Below, one piece after another: positions 5,709 to 12,355 of a DNA stretch of 20,038 bases. Below the pieces are notes generated by a model that saw nothing but the letters and a program-made list of their open reading frames with translations, did not search any database and was not told where the DNA came from. This DNA is from Treponema sp. UBA3662. Lineage in GTDB: Bacteria; Spirochaetota; Spirochaetia; Treponematales; Treponemataceae. The translations under genes were made by a program, and so were the position numbers. Numbering within the stretch: the first letter of the stretch is position 1; each line of letters opens with the position of its first letter. The stretch lies in contig DFJV01000092.1 in NCBI GenBank assembly GCA_002373205.1, positions 270 to 20,307 of the forward strand. The letters run 5' to 3'.

Positions 5709-5803
5709 ATAAAAGGAACAACGCAGCCGTGTGGCTGTCTCCTTTTGGCATATTTGAAAAGCCTACTCGGAAGCTGCTACACTTGGGTAGGCTTTATTTT
5801 TTG
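5709..5803 (+). ncRNA. Candidate small RNA, about 95 nt
   Basis: Downstream of the promoter at 5674-5702 the + strand forms two hairpins. The first pairs AAAAGGA (5711-5717) with TCCTTTT (5740-5746) and, inside it, CAGCC (5724-5728) with GGCTG (5733-5737). The second pairs AAAGCCTAC (5758-5766) with GTAGGCTTT (5787-5795) and ends in A plus six Ts, as an intrinsic terminator would. The loop of hairpin 2 carries AGCTGC, which could pair with GCAGC in hairpin 1. It does not match SRP RNA, 6S or tmRNA as I know them. The second hairpin alone could also be the terminator of the minus-strand methyltransferase gene, so the RNA is a prediction. Confidence 0.45.
5758..5802. terminator. Hairpin terminator, possibly working in both directions
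   Basis: A 9-bp perfect stem (5758-5766 with 5787-5795) is followed on the + strand by A and six Ts and on the minus strand by four Ts. On the minus strand it lies about 45 bases after the stop codon of the RlmM-like gene. Confidence 0.7.
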
Positions 5804-5845
5804 CTCTACAAGGTATACTTGAAGAGAGCGAGTGCTTCTATAATC

Positions 5846-6862
5846 TTACCTGTTGCGCATCAAAAAGGTAAGCTCGTGCTTGTTGTAGTGCAGGTGGACA
5901 ACGCGGCTGTTTGGCAAAGAGGCAAATTCTTCTGCGGCCTGCCAGTTTATTCCGCCCTGCATCTTTATTGTACAAATCATGTTGAATTTTATGCCGCTTT
6001 CAAGCCAGGTCTTTACCCATTGCAAAAGGCGTTCTGGGTAGCAGATTACGTCGCTTAAAATCCAGTCCGGGTCTCCGCCAAGGGCATCCCTTACGTCTGA
6101 GGGCTTTAGCGTAAAGGCATCGTGGGCAGAAAAAGTTACGAGGGGATTTTCCATGAGCGAAGGGGCCAGGGGGCTTCTGTCCACCGCAAAAACTCTTGCG
6201 CCAAGAAGGGTTAGAACGTAGGTCCAGCCGCCGGGGCAGGCACCTGCTTCAAAACAAAGGCTTTCTTTTGAGGGAAGTTCATCTCCAAAAAAGTGGTTGA
6301 ATAGCGTTAGTGCCTCCTGAATCTTTAGGTAAGCGCGGCTTGGTGGGTTTTCGTGGTCTTCTTCAAAGTTGAGCGTGCCAAGGGGAATGCAGCTTGAAGT
6401 GCTTGCGCTTGCAAGAATTGTGTGCTCGTCCAAAAGGGTGTAAAAACCCATGGGGCTTTGCGGAATCTTTACCGGAAAGTTGCGGGGCTTTAGCGGAATG
6501 TAGGGAAGCTTTTCCTGAATGAGCGTCTGCCTTCTGTGGTTGCTAAATGAGTAGGGTGCCCAAGAACGCTGAATTCCCTTTAGTGCATTTGCTGCCTCTC
6601 CAATCGAATTGAATTTTACGATGAATGGTTCCAAAAGGGCTGTTGCGCAAAAGTAGGGCAGAAAGTGGGGTAAAAAGCAGGGGGTAGAAGATGAAGTTGC
6701 TGATGCACACTCTGCGCTGTAGCTTGGCAGGTAGACCAAATCGCCGTATTCTTTTCTTGAATTAGTGTCCACGCCTAGGCGCGAGGCAAATTCGTCCAGC
6801 ATAAAAGCCTTGCATTCGGGGAAGGGTAGAAAAGCGCTTCCGCTTATTTTTTCTATTTCCAA
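5846..6862 (-). CDS. RlmM-like 2'-O-ribose rRNA methyltransferase
   Basis: The C-terminal half is an RrmJ/FtsJ-type SAM-dependent methyltransferase close to RlmM, which methylates the ribose of C2498 in E. coli 23S rRNA. The SAM-binding motif ACPGGWTY is at residues 208-215, followed by VFAVDRSPLAPSLMENPLV, a good match to the RlmM pattern. The catalytic tetrad K-D-K-E can be placed at Lys180, Asp271, Lys300 and Glu330. The N-terminal 170 residues would hold the THUMP-like RNA-binding part but are poorly conserved. The length of 338 is slightly under E. coli RlmM. The start is TTG at 6862 (no ATG upstream in frame), 15 bases after the PilZ stop and preceded by AGGAACAGG, so the gene is probably cotranscribed with the PilZ gene. 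Exact rRNA target is inferred. Confidence 0.82.
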   Translation of the reverse strand: MEIEKISGSAFLPFPECKAFMLDEFASRLGVDTNSRKEYGDLVYLPSYSAECASATSSSTPCFLPHFLPYFCATALLEPFIVKFNSIGEAANALKGIQRSWAPYSFSNHRRQTLIQEKLPYIPLKPRNFPVKIPQSPMGFYTLLDEHTILASASTSSCIPLGTLNFEEDHENPPSRAYLKIQEALTLFNHFFGDELPSKESLCFEAGACPGGWTYVLTLLGARVFAVDRSPLAPSLMENPLVTFSAHDAFTLKPSDVRDALGGDPDWILSDVICYPERLLQWVKTWLESGIKFNMICTIKMQGGINWQAAEEFASLPNSRVVHLHYNKHELTFLMRNR

Positions 6863-6877
6863 AGCCTGTTCCTAAAT

Positions 6878-7237
6878 TTAGTCAAATAAGCTGTCTGCTT
6901 CCTTTTTGGAGGCGGCCTTTAAAAAATCAATGTATCTTAAAAGAAGGGGTGTTCCCGGTGAGCATAAAAATGAAAAACCAATGTTGGAGCGGTTTTCGGA
7001 ATTTGTAATCCACCTGGGGCGGCACAAAAGCGAAAACGGAAGAAGGAATTCCTTGCGGGGAATCTTCATCTTTATGCTGTAGTCGTTTTCCATGTCCACT
7101 TTTACGGGAACAGGAAAGTGTATCCTGCAGCCAGAGGCGCTAATGTCGTCCAGCACGCCGGGGAGAACGCAAAGCTCGTGGGCATCAACACGCCCGGTGT
7201 CCGTAAAGCGCTCTTCCTTTCTGTGTTCGTTCTTCAT
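6878..7237 (-). CDS. PilZ-domain protein (c-di-GMP binding)
   Basis: This 119-residue protein consists of little more than a PilZ domain. The two c-di-GMP-binding motifs are present: RKEER (RxxxR, residues 6-10) and DISASG ((D/N)xSxxG, 31-36), followed by a strand-rich barrel (KVDMENDYSIKMKIPR, then LLCRPRWI and NIGFSF). Stand-alone PilZ proteins pass the c-di-GMP signal to a partner, often in motility or envelope functions. The partner is not evident; the downstream neighbour is an rRNA methyltransferase gene. There is no Shine-Dalgarno sequence. TTGACC, a 17-base spacer and CATAAT end 7 bases before the ATG, pointing to a leaderless transcript. Confidence 0.85.
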   Translation of the reverse strand: MKNEHRKEERFTDTGRVDAHELCVLPGVLDDISASGCRIHFPVPVKVDMENDYSIKMKIPRKEFLLPFSLLCRPRWITNSENRSNIGFSFLCSPGTPLLLRYIDFLKAASKKEADSLFD

Positions 7238-7244
7238 ATCTTTA

Positions 7245-7273
7245 ATTATGAATGAAAAATTCGGTTAGGTCAA
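7245..7273 (-). promoter_or_regulatory. Promoter of the PilZ gene, leaderless arrangement
   Basis: On the minus strand TTGACC (7273-7268), a 17-base spacer and CATAAT (7250-7245), both 5 of 6 to consensus. Seven bases separate the -10 box from the ATG at 7237, so the message would start at or one base before the A of ATG. Confidence 0.6.
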
Positions 7274-7379
7274 GGTGGCAAATGAAAATTGTGGAGTTTT
7301 TGGAGAATGTTCTAGTGATTTTTTCTTTAATTATTCTTAATATGATACTGATAAGAAACGTCGGTTTTGTTTTGTTCTT

Positions 7380-7600
7380 TTGGACGGTAGGCCAACTTTA
7401 ACTGTGCCCGTCCCTACAGTCCGGGCAAATCCATACAATTTTTCCCCACTCGCAAACAAGCAGCGCCATGGAGGGCGCGTTATGTCGTTGCAAACTAAAC
7501 TTGTGAGTTTTCGTAAGAAAACTCATGGAGAAAAATTGCATGGAAGCAATTTTTGACACAGGCCCCTTCCAATCGGGCGTAGGTGCCATCTGGAAAGGCC
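7380..7600 (-). repeat. Modular hairpin element, family 2, copy 2
   Basis: Read on the minus strand, the order is hairpin 1 (AAAAATTGC/GCAATTTTT, 7531-7554), hairpin 2 (9-bp stem with core GAGTTTTC/GAAAACTC, 7504-7525), about 30 bases, then ACGCGCC.TCC.TGGCGCTG and CTTGTTT (about 7455-7481), as at 4134-4240. Read on the + strand it starts GGACGGTA and ends CCAATCGGGCGTAGGT, like the ends of the family-1 elements and of the repeat at 8785-8862, so the families share ends. Small open frames within it are not credible genes. Confidence 0.65.
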
Positions 7601-7639
7601 GTTTAACTGGTCATTTTTTTTGCTAGACGTGAGGAATTT

Positions 7640-7925
7640 TTTAAAGTGGATTATCGGGTCTAGCCCGATAATGACACAATTGCCTAGTGTGATAATGACA
7701 TGGTTTGTGCAAAATACTCGACTTTTAACTTACTTATAGGTTCAATTTCGAGTTTTGAAACAGACCTGTCATTGCCGGGCTTGACCCGGCAATCTTTCAA
7801 AGCAGATTATCGGGTCGTGGTTCGACAGATGCTCACCAACCGTGGTTCGACAGGCTCACCAACCACCCGATGATGACATGTTTTTTGTAAAAAAGTCGAC
7901 TTTTTAATTACTTATACAATTTTTC
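7640..7925. repeat. Array of palindromes and a duplicated 50-bp segment
   Basis: Perfect 9-bp hairpins are ATTATCGGG/CCCGATAAT (7650-7672) and ATTGCCGGG/CCCGGCAAT (7771-7793). A third, broken palindrome (7806-7873) is split by two tandem GTGGTTCGACAG..GCTCACCAACC units (7817-7841, 7842-7866). A segment starting GAT.ATGACATG and containing CGACTTTT.A.TTACTTATA occurs at 7691-7739 and again at 7871-7917. Together with the element at 7380-7600 this fills the 734-bp gap 7238-7971, which holds no gene. Confidence 0.65.
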
Positions 7926-7971
7926 TACAAGAAGGGCAAGCGTGGGATTTTGGAGATTTATAAGGCAAGTG

Positions 7972-8916
7972 TTAGTGGGGGATGTCGGTTGTGGTTTGCT
8001 CTTTTTTTTCACTGGCGGAATTTTTCTTTACTGTGCGGATGTTGCGGATTAGTTCCGGAAGCTGGGTGTATTTTAGGCCTATGCCTATTTGGATTTTTCT
8101 GTTGATGTAGCTGTCCAGGTCGCCGTAGGCATCGATTGTGTTTATGAGGGGCATTTTGTAGGTTAGGGATATGTCTGCCATAAAGTTGTAGGGAAGGAGG
8201 ATTTTGTAGCCTGCCTGTGCTGCCGCGGAAAAGTTTACGCCGCCGTAAGACAGACTGTAACTTTTGGAGTAGGAAACGTAGTCTACGTAGCAGCCCAAGC
8301 CCGCGTAGAGTTTTTGAAGCCGCCTTGACATGGGGTAAAAGTAGGGGAAGTAGCCTACGGTTAGCGGAAGTGCGTAGATGCCGTCGTATTTTGTGTCCAT
8401 GAAGGTTGCAGAAAAAAGTGCCTTTTGCGCAAGGTGGGGAATTATCTGCTTTTCGTAGCTAAGGCCAAGACCGAATCCCTTGTGGGCAACTCCGTAGAAC
8501 ATTGTTAAAAAGTCAAAGCCGAATGAACTTTTTAGCTCCGGTTCGCTTTCGCTTGAAATTTTGAACTGCTGTCCAAGTGTGCTCCAGAAGTTGTATGTTT
8601 GAACATGCTCAAGGTATTCTTCTCTTTCGGAAAGGCTTGCATCTGTGGCAGGGGTTTCATCTTCCGTGGTTGCGGATGTCGATTCCGTGTATTCTGCTTC
8701 TTGCGGATGAACTTGTCTTGTGCAGAGGAGGAGGAAAAATAGAATCGTTGCAAAGAAAAGCCTTGCTTTTTTCCAACCAAGCCTACCCCCGATTGGAAGG
8801 GCCCGCCAAAGGCGGGTTGCGAAGCAATGGAGCGGGTAGGGTCCCGCGGAACCCTGGAAAGCGGGTTTGCAAACAAAAGCTGGTCCGAGAAAAAAATCAA
8901 AAAGCTTATGTTTCAT
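7972..8916 (-). CDS. Exported beta-barrel-like protein with a repeat-derived N-terminal extension
   Basis: The 314-residue product is probably an outer-membrane protein. After the hydrophobic core LFFATILFFLLLC and a polar linker (EYTESTSATTEDETPATD), residues of about 110-285 form alternating aromatic/Gly-rich strands such as GFGLGLSYEKQ and KLYAGLGCYVDYVS. The tail is charged and does not end in Phe. The start at 8916 overlaps the stop of the cyclase gene as ATGA, so the two are translationally coupled. The hydrophobic core begins only around residue 53. The stretch before it (with GPYPLHCFAT) is encoded by an intergenic repeat also found at 18444-18490. No ATG, GTG or TTG occurs in frame between that repeat and the core, so the extension should be translated. 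Its job next to the cyclase is unknown. Confidence 0.72.
   Translation of the reverse strand: MKHKLFDFFLGPAFVCKPAFQGSAGPYPLHCFATRLWRALPIGGRLGWKKARLFFATILFFLLLCTRQVHPQEAEYTESTSATTEDETPATDASLSEREEYLEHVQTYNFWSTLGQQFKISSESEPELKSSFGFDFLTMFYGVAHKGFGLGLSYEKQIIPHLAQKALFSATFMDTKYDGIYALPLTVGYFPYFYPMSRRLQKLYAGLGCYVDYVSYSKSYSLSYGGVNFSAAAQAGYKILLPYNFMADISLTYKMPLINTIDAYGDLDSYINRKIQIGIGLKYTQLPELIRNIRTVKKNSASEKKEQTTTDIPH
8816..8862 (-). repeat. In-frame intergenic-type repeat, copy A
   Basis: This 47-base unit is shared with 18444-18490 (four mismatches). On the minus strand both encode F.G.AGPYPLHCFAT. It is flanked by a CCCGCC/GGCGGG hairpin (8802-8816) and by CCTTCCAATCGGGGGTAGG (8782-8800), the end motif also seen in the element at 7380-7600. 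Here it lies inside the N-terminal coding region of the beta-barrel protein. Confidence 0.75.
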
Positions 8917-11822
8917 TTTGAAGTCATGGTGTAGACGCCGTCCCATTTTATGACGTCTCCGTTAACGTCCCGCGGCAGTCCGTTTACGATGAAGTTTTCG
9001 CAGCGGACAATCATCTTTTTTTCGGGCGAGATATAGTTTTTGTCCTGCACGTCGCTCGTGGGGTTGCAGCGGTATGCGTCGGAAAAAAGTTTTTTTGCTT
9101 TTGAAAAGTCCTTTACGTCCTTTGGGTCTGCACCTTCTTCCCTTCCTTTTAAATACCATTCCATTGCCTTGTTGAAAAGCTCTACGGATTCAATCTCTTC
9201 TTTTTTTAGCTCGGACTTTAGGCCTGCAATGGAATAAATTTGCACGGGTTTTTCCACGTTTATTACGCGGACGCAGTCAAGCTGGCGTGCAACTAAAAGG
9301 CCTTGCGTTTGGCCGGAATTTGCTTCCTGCCAAGTGCTTTCGCTGCACATTATCCAGCTGTCGTAGGCTTTGTTTGTTCCTTCAAGGCGGGATGCCAGGT
9401 TTACGTTGTTGCCCATGACGGTGTAGTTGAGCTTTTTCTGGGTGCCCATGTTTCCTACAACCATGTCACCGGTGTTTATACCGACGCGGGACTTGAGCAA
9501 GAATGGCGTGTGGGTGACCGGATGAATGGGAAGTTCGTCCTTGTGCTCTTCGTTGTAGATTGCTTCTGCCTGCTTCATGCGGATTCCTGCAAGGCAGGCG
9601 TTGTAGGCATTTAGTGGGTCGTCCACAGGGGCGCCAAAGAAGGATACAATTTCGTCTCCTACATACTTGTCTATTGTTCCGTGGCAGTCCATGATTGCGT
9701 CGCTTAATACGCCAAGGTAGCCGTTTAGTATGTCTACAAGGCGGACGGCTCCGTGCTGCTCACCTTCTTCGCGGTTTATGCATTCGGTAAAGCCGGAGAA
9801 GGTTCTTACGTCGGAGAAAAGCGCCGTCATCCTTTTGTTTGCACCGCCCAAGGAAAGAAGCGATGGATTTTTTACAATCTGGTTTACAACTTCCGGGGCA
9901 ACGTAAGCGTCAAAACCTCTGCGCAAAGTTTTCTTTTCTTTTTCCGCAAGGGCAAAGTTCAGCACCATCTGGGTAATGTAGGTAAAAAGCGCAAGAAGGA
10001 AGGGGGCAACGATAGGCACGTATATCCTAAAGGCAATCATAAGGATGCAGAAGATGAGCGTTGGCGGAAGAAGGTATACAAGGCCAACCGCATTTTTTGC
10101 AAAGGCGGAGAATTTTCTTGTAAGCAAAAGGACTGCAAGCGTAAAGGCAAACACAAGCAGTATTGCGGTGTAAATGTTTACGCATCTGATGAAGTCTTTC
10201 TGAAGTATTGTGTTTGCTACGTTTGCGTGGGTTCCCAGGTTGGGGTATCCGCTCTGGAAAGGGGTGACGCCAAGGTCTGTGCTTGCGGTTGCAGAGTTTC
10301 CTATTAGGCAGAATGAATTTGCAAATTCTATGGCAAGGCTTTGGTGAAGTTTTTGGTACTGTTCCAAAACAGAAGCGAATTTTTTTATTGCTTTTGCAGT
10401 GCTTTCTTCCGCTGAAGCTGCAAGCGAAAGGAGTGACTGTGAGAAGCTTTCCAATTCCTGGAAGAACTGTGCCTTTGCAGAAAAATATGCCTGGTATTCT
10501 TGGTCTGTGATTCCGCCGCCAATGGCCTTTCCGTGAATGTCAAAACCTTCGCAAAGGCTTAAAAGGCGCGTTTTTTCGCCAATAAGCTGCTTGTAGCCTT
10601 CAACAATGTCCGGAACATAGGAAATCCATGTGGAAAGCTCCGTCTCTTCTGCGTTTCCTTCTGCGCCATAATCTGTTCCGCCAAGCAAGGCAAGCTCTTT
10701 TAGCGATTCAATCGTGTCGTGCTCAAGCTTGTCCAAGTCCAGCACCATGTAAACCGGCACGTGCCTAAAGCTGTCGTTGTAGGTTGAATGCTGCCAGTTA
10801 ATCATCATGCGGCCGTTTTCGTCAAGCGGAATCTTTATGTCTTCCCTTTTTTCCTTTCCGGGAAGAAGCGCACCCCTTAAAATAAGAGACTTTCTCTTTC
10901 TTTCAAAAGACTGAACGTCAAGCATTCTTACCAGGGGGGCAAATGCCAGCTGGCCTATGTATTTTCCTTCGTGGTAGTTAAAAAGTTCAATCCTTCGCCT
11001 TGATCCGTCTGAATCCAGGATTACATTTGTAAAGCCTTCTCCTGCGGCTCTTTTTCCAAGGCTGTAAAGGGCGGGTACAAAGCCTTTTTCTGTCTTTGCG
11101 TTGCGGGTTGCCTCTTCGTTTTCCCTGCGGATGCGCTCTTTTGGGTCTTTTACGTTAAAAAGAAAGCGTTCCTTTTCGTAGTCCTTGTTTTCCTGTCCGC
11201 GCTCAATTTTTATGTCGTAGGCGTTTATGGTAAGGGATGTGTTGCCAAAGAACTGTATGCTGCGGGCAAAATAGTCGTCAAAGTCCCTGTTGACACCTTC
11301 GTATATTGAGTTGTACATTCCGTAGAGGATTTCATCAACCTTGCCGGTAAGTTCGCTTGCTTTTTGGCCTGCGTTGCGGGCGTTTGTTTCTCCCCTTTGG
11401 ATTGATGAAGAGAATTCTTCTATATTATATGCAATCTGCTGCTCTCCGTTTCCGAAGGCTTCTTCTGTAACAGAGGCAATGTTTCCTACAGCCCCCTTGC
11501 TTGCCGGTGAAAGGTATTCAATATCGAACACTGCGTTGTAGGCGCCAAGTTCCTTCATGCTGATTAGCACGTTGCCAAGCAGGTCTCGGGTCCATGGCCA
11601 GGTACCCTCGCGGTTAAGTGAAACGTCTTCTATGTCCACCAGAAGCAGGTTTTCTTCCTGCTTTACCTTTGGTGAAAGCCTTACAAGTATGTCGTAAATG
11701 CGGTAGTCAAATTTTGTGAAGAATTTTATGGCGGAAAGTGCCAGAATTGCTACTGTTATGGCAATCAGAGTGAATATGTCCGAGTTGCGTGAAAAAAAAT
11801 TTTTTTTTGCTGTCTTTACCAT
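8913..11822 (-). CDS. CHASE2-domain class III adenylate/guanylate cyclase
   Basis: This 969-residue membrane enzyme is predicted to make cAMP. Its layout is: one membrane segment (about 14-34); an extracytoplasmic CHASE2 sensor starting FDYRIYDILVRLSP and LLVDIEDVSLN..GTWPWTRD (38-80) with a long helical insertion; further membrane segments between about 550 and 625; and a cyclase domain (about 660-815). Metal-binding aspartates are Asp671 (LFSDVR) and Asp723 (DKYVGDEIVSFFGAP), Lys719 is the purine-reading lysine, and Asn808/Arg812 (NNVNLASRLEG) are the transition-state pair. The usual aspartate of the GDxVN motif is Asn805, so purine specificity is a little uncertain. A helical, TPR-like region follows (870-920). 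The ATG at 11822 has no Shine-Dalgarno sequence; TGTTATACT ends 7 bases upstream. The gene overlaps the next by ATGA and is divergent from an exported-protein operon. Confidence 0.93.
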   Translation of the reverse strand: MVKTAKKNFFSRNSDIFTLIAITVAILALSAIKFFTKFDYRIYDILVRLSPKVKQEENLLLVDIEDVSLNREGTWPWTRDLLGNVLISMKELGAYNAVFDIEYLSPASKGAVGNIASVTEEAFGNGEQQIAYNIEEFSSSIQRGETNARNAGQKASELTGKVDEILYGMYNSIYEGVNRDFDDYFARSIQFFGNTSLTINAYDIKIERGQENKDYEKERFLFNVKDPKERIRRENEEATRNAKTEKGFVPALYSLGKRAAGEGFTNVILDSDGSRRRIELFNYHEGKYIGQLAFAPLVRMLDVQSFERKRKSLILRGALLPGKEKREDIKIPLDENGRMMINWQHSTYNDSFRHVPVYMVLDLDKLEHDTIESLKELALLGGTDYGAEGNAEETELSTWISYVPDIVEGYKQLIGEKTRLLSLCEGFDIHGKAIGGGITDQEYQAYFSAKAQFFQELESFSQSLLSLAASAEESTAKAIKKFASVLEQYQKLHQSLAIEFANSFCLIGNSATASTDLGVTPFQSGYPNLGTHANVANTILQKDFIRCVNIYTAILLVFAFTLAVLLLTRKFSAFAKNAVGLVYLLPPTLIFCILMIAFRIYVPIVAPFLLALFTYITQMVLNFALAEKEKKTLRRGFDAYVAPEVVNQIVKNPSLLSLGGANKRMTALFSDVRTFSGFTECINREEGEQHGAVRLVDILNGYLGVLSDAIMDCHGTIDKYVGDEIVSFFGAPVDDPLNAYNACLAGIRMKQAEAIYNEEHKDELPIHPVTHTPFLLKSRVGINTGDMVVGNMGTQKKLNYTVMGNNVNLASRLEGTNKAYDSWIMCSESTWQEANSGQTQGLLVARQLDCVRVINVEKPVQIYSIAGLKSELKKEEIESVELFNKAMEWYLKGREEGADPKDVKDFSKAKKLFSDAYRCNPTSDVQDKNYISPEKKMIVRCENFIVNGLPRDVNGDVIKWDGVYTMTSK

Positions 11823-11849
11823 GACAAAAAGTATAACATAGTTTATAAT
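11821..11849 (+). promoter_or_regulatory. Promoter of the exported-protein/FecR operon
   Basis: ATGACA (11821-11826), a 17-base spacer, then a perfect TATAAT (11844-11849). The -35 overlaps the first codon of the divergent cyclase gene, and the spacer contains the cyclase -10 box. Transcription would start near 11856, giving a leader of about 32 bases with AAGGA before the ATG. Confidence 0.65.
11830..11838 (-). promoter_or_regulatory. Extended -10 promoter of the cyclase gene
   Basis: The minus strand reads TGTTATACT, an extended -10 (TGnTATAnT). It ends 7 bases before the ATG at 11822, with no credible -35. Expected transcription start is at the start codon. It lies inside the promoter of the opposite operon. 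Confidence 0.55.
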
Positions 11850-11887
11850 AAATTTGTGGAATTTAAAACGTAGAATAAGGATTTTTT

Positions 11888-12355
11888 ATGAAAAAAGCTT
11901 TTTTTGTTTTTATCATGATGACTGCCTTTGCTGCTCTTGGAATTCATGCTCAGGCTGCCAACAACGTAACAAAGATGATTAATACGGAAAAAGTCAGCTG
12001 GGGCCAGGTAAGTTATTTTTCTGCCGTAGCCCAGGGGCTTGTTTCTGATGATGCTTCCAATGAGGCTGCCTTTGCCCTTCTTCAAAAGTCTGGAATTGCC
12101 GCTTCCGATAAAAATGCCCTTTCTGCCATTACTTTTGCAGAGTTAGCCCATGTCTGCGCCCAAACTTGGAAGGTGAACAACAGTTTTATGTATAAAATTT
12201 CACCTTCACCCCGCTATGCCTTTACCATGATGCGTGCCAACGGTATTATTCCCCGCAATGTGGATCCTGATTCCGTACCAAACGGACATGATGTGCTTAA
12301 CGTAATAACTGCAACTATGGAAATGGTTTCTGATGAAAAGGGAGGCAAAAAATGA
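11888..12355 (+). CDS. Small exported protein, first gene of the FecR operon
   Basis: The 155-residue product has a clear signal peptide (MKKAFFVFIMMTAFAALGIHAQA, cut probably after AQA). The mature part is mostly helical and I do not recognise it. The stretch AFALLQKSGIAASDKNALSAITFAELAHV recalls the layout of S-layer-homology-like repeats, but too weakly to assign. AAGGAT lies 6 bases upstream of the ATG. The stop overlaps the next start as ATGA, showing tight coupling to the outer-membrane protein, and the promoter overlaps that of the CHASE2 cyclase. It is therefore likely part of the same envelope module, perhaps as a periplasmic partner; this is inference from position. Confidence 0.8.
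   Translation: MKKAFFVFIMMTAFAALGIHAQAANNVTKMINTEKVSWGQVSYFSAVAQGLVSDDASNEAAFALLQKSGIAASDKNALSAITFAELAHVCAQTWKVNNSFMYKISPSPRYAFTMMRANGIIPRNVDPDSVPNGHDVLNVITATMEMVSDEKGGKK

Noticed and set aside
5674..5803. Assignment of the small RNA as SRP RNA, 6S RNA or tmRNA
   Set aside because: The SRP signature (GGAAGGAAGCAGCC-type loop) is absent, the length is too short for 6S or tmRNA, and no tRNA-like ends exist.
7640..7925. CRISPR array
   Set aside because: Repeats are unequal, overlapping and few, spacers are not regular, and no cas gene is nearby.
8917..8946. Upstream ATG at 8946 for the beta-barrel protein
   Set aside because: The ATGA overlap with the cyclase stop at 8913-8916 is a typical coupled start, and the extra ten residues lie inside the cyclase coding region.
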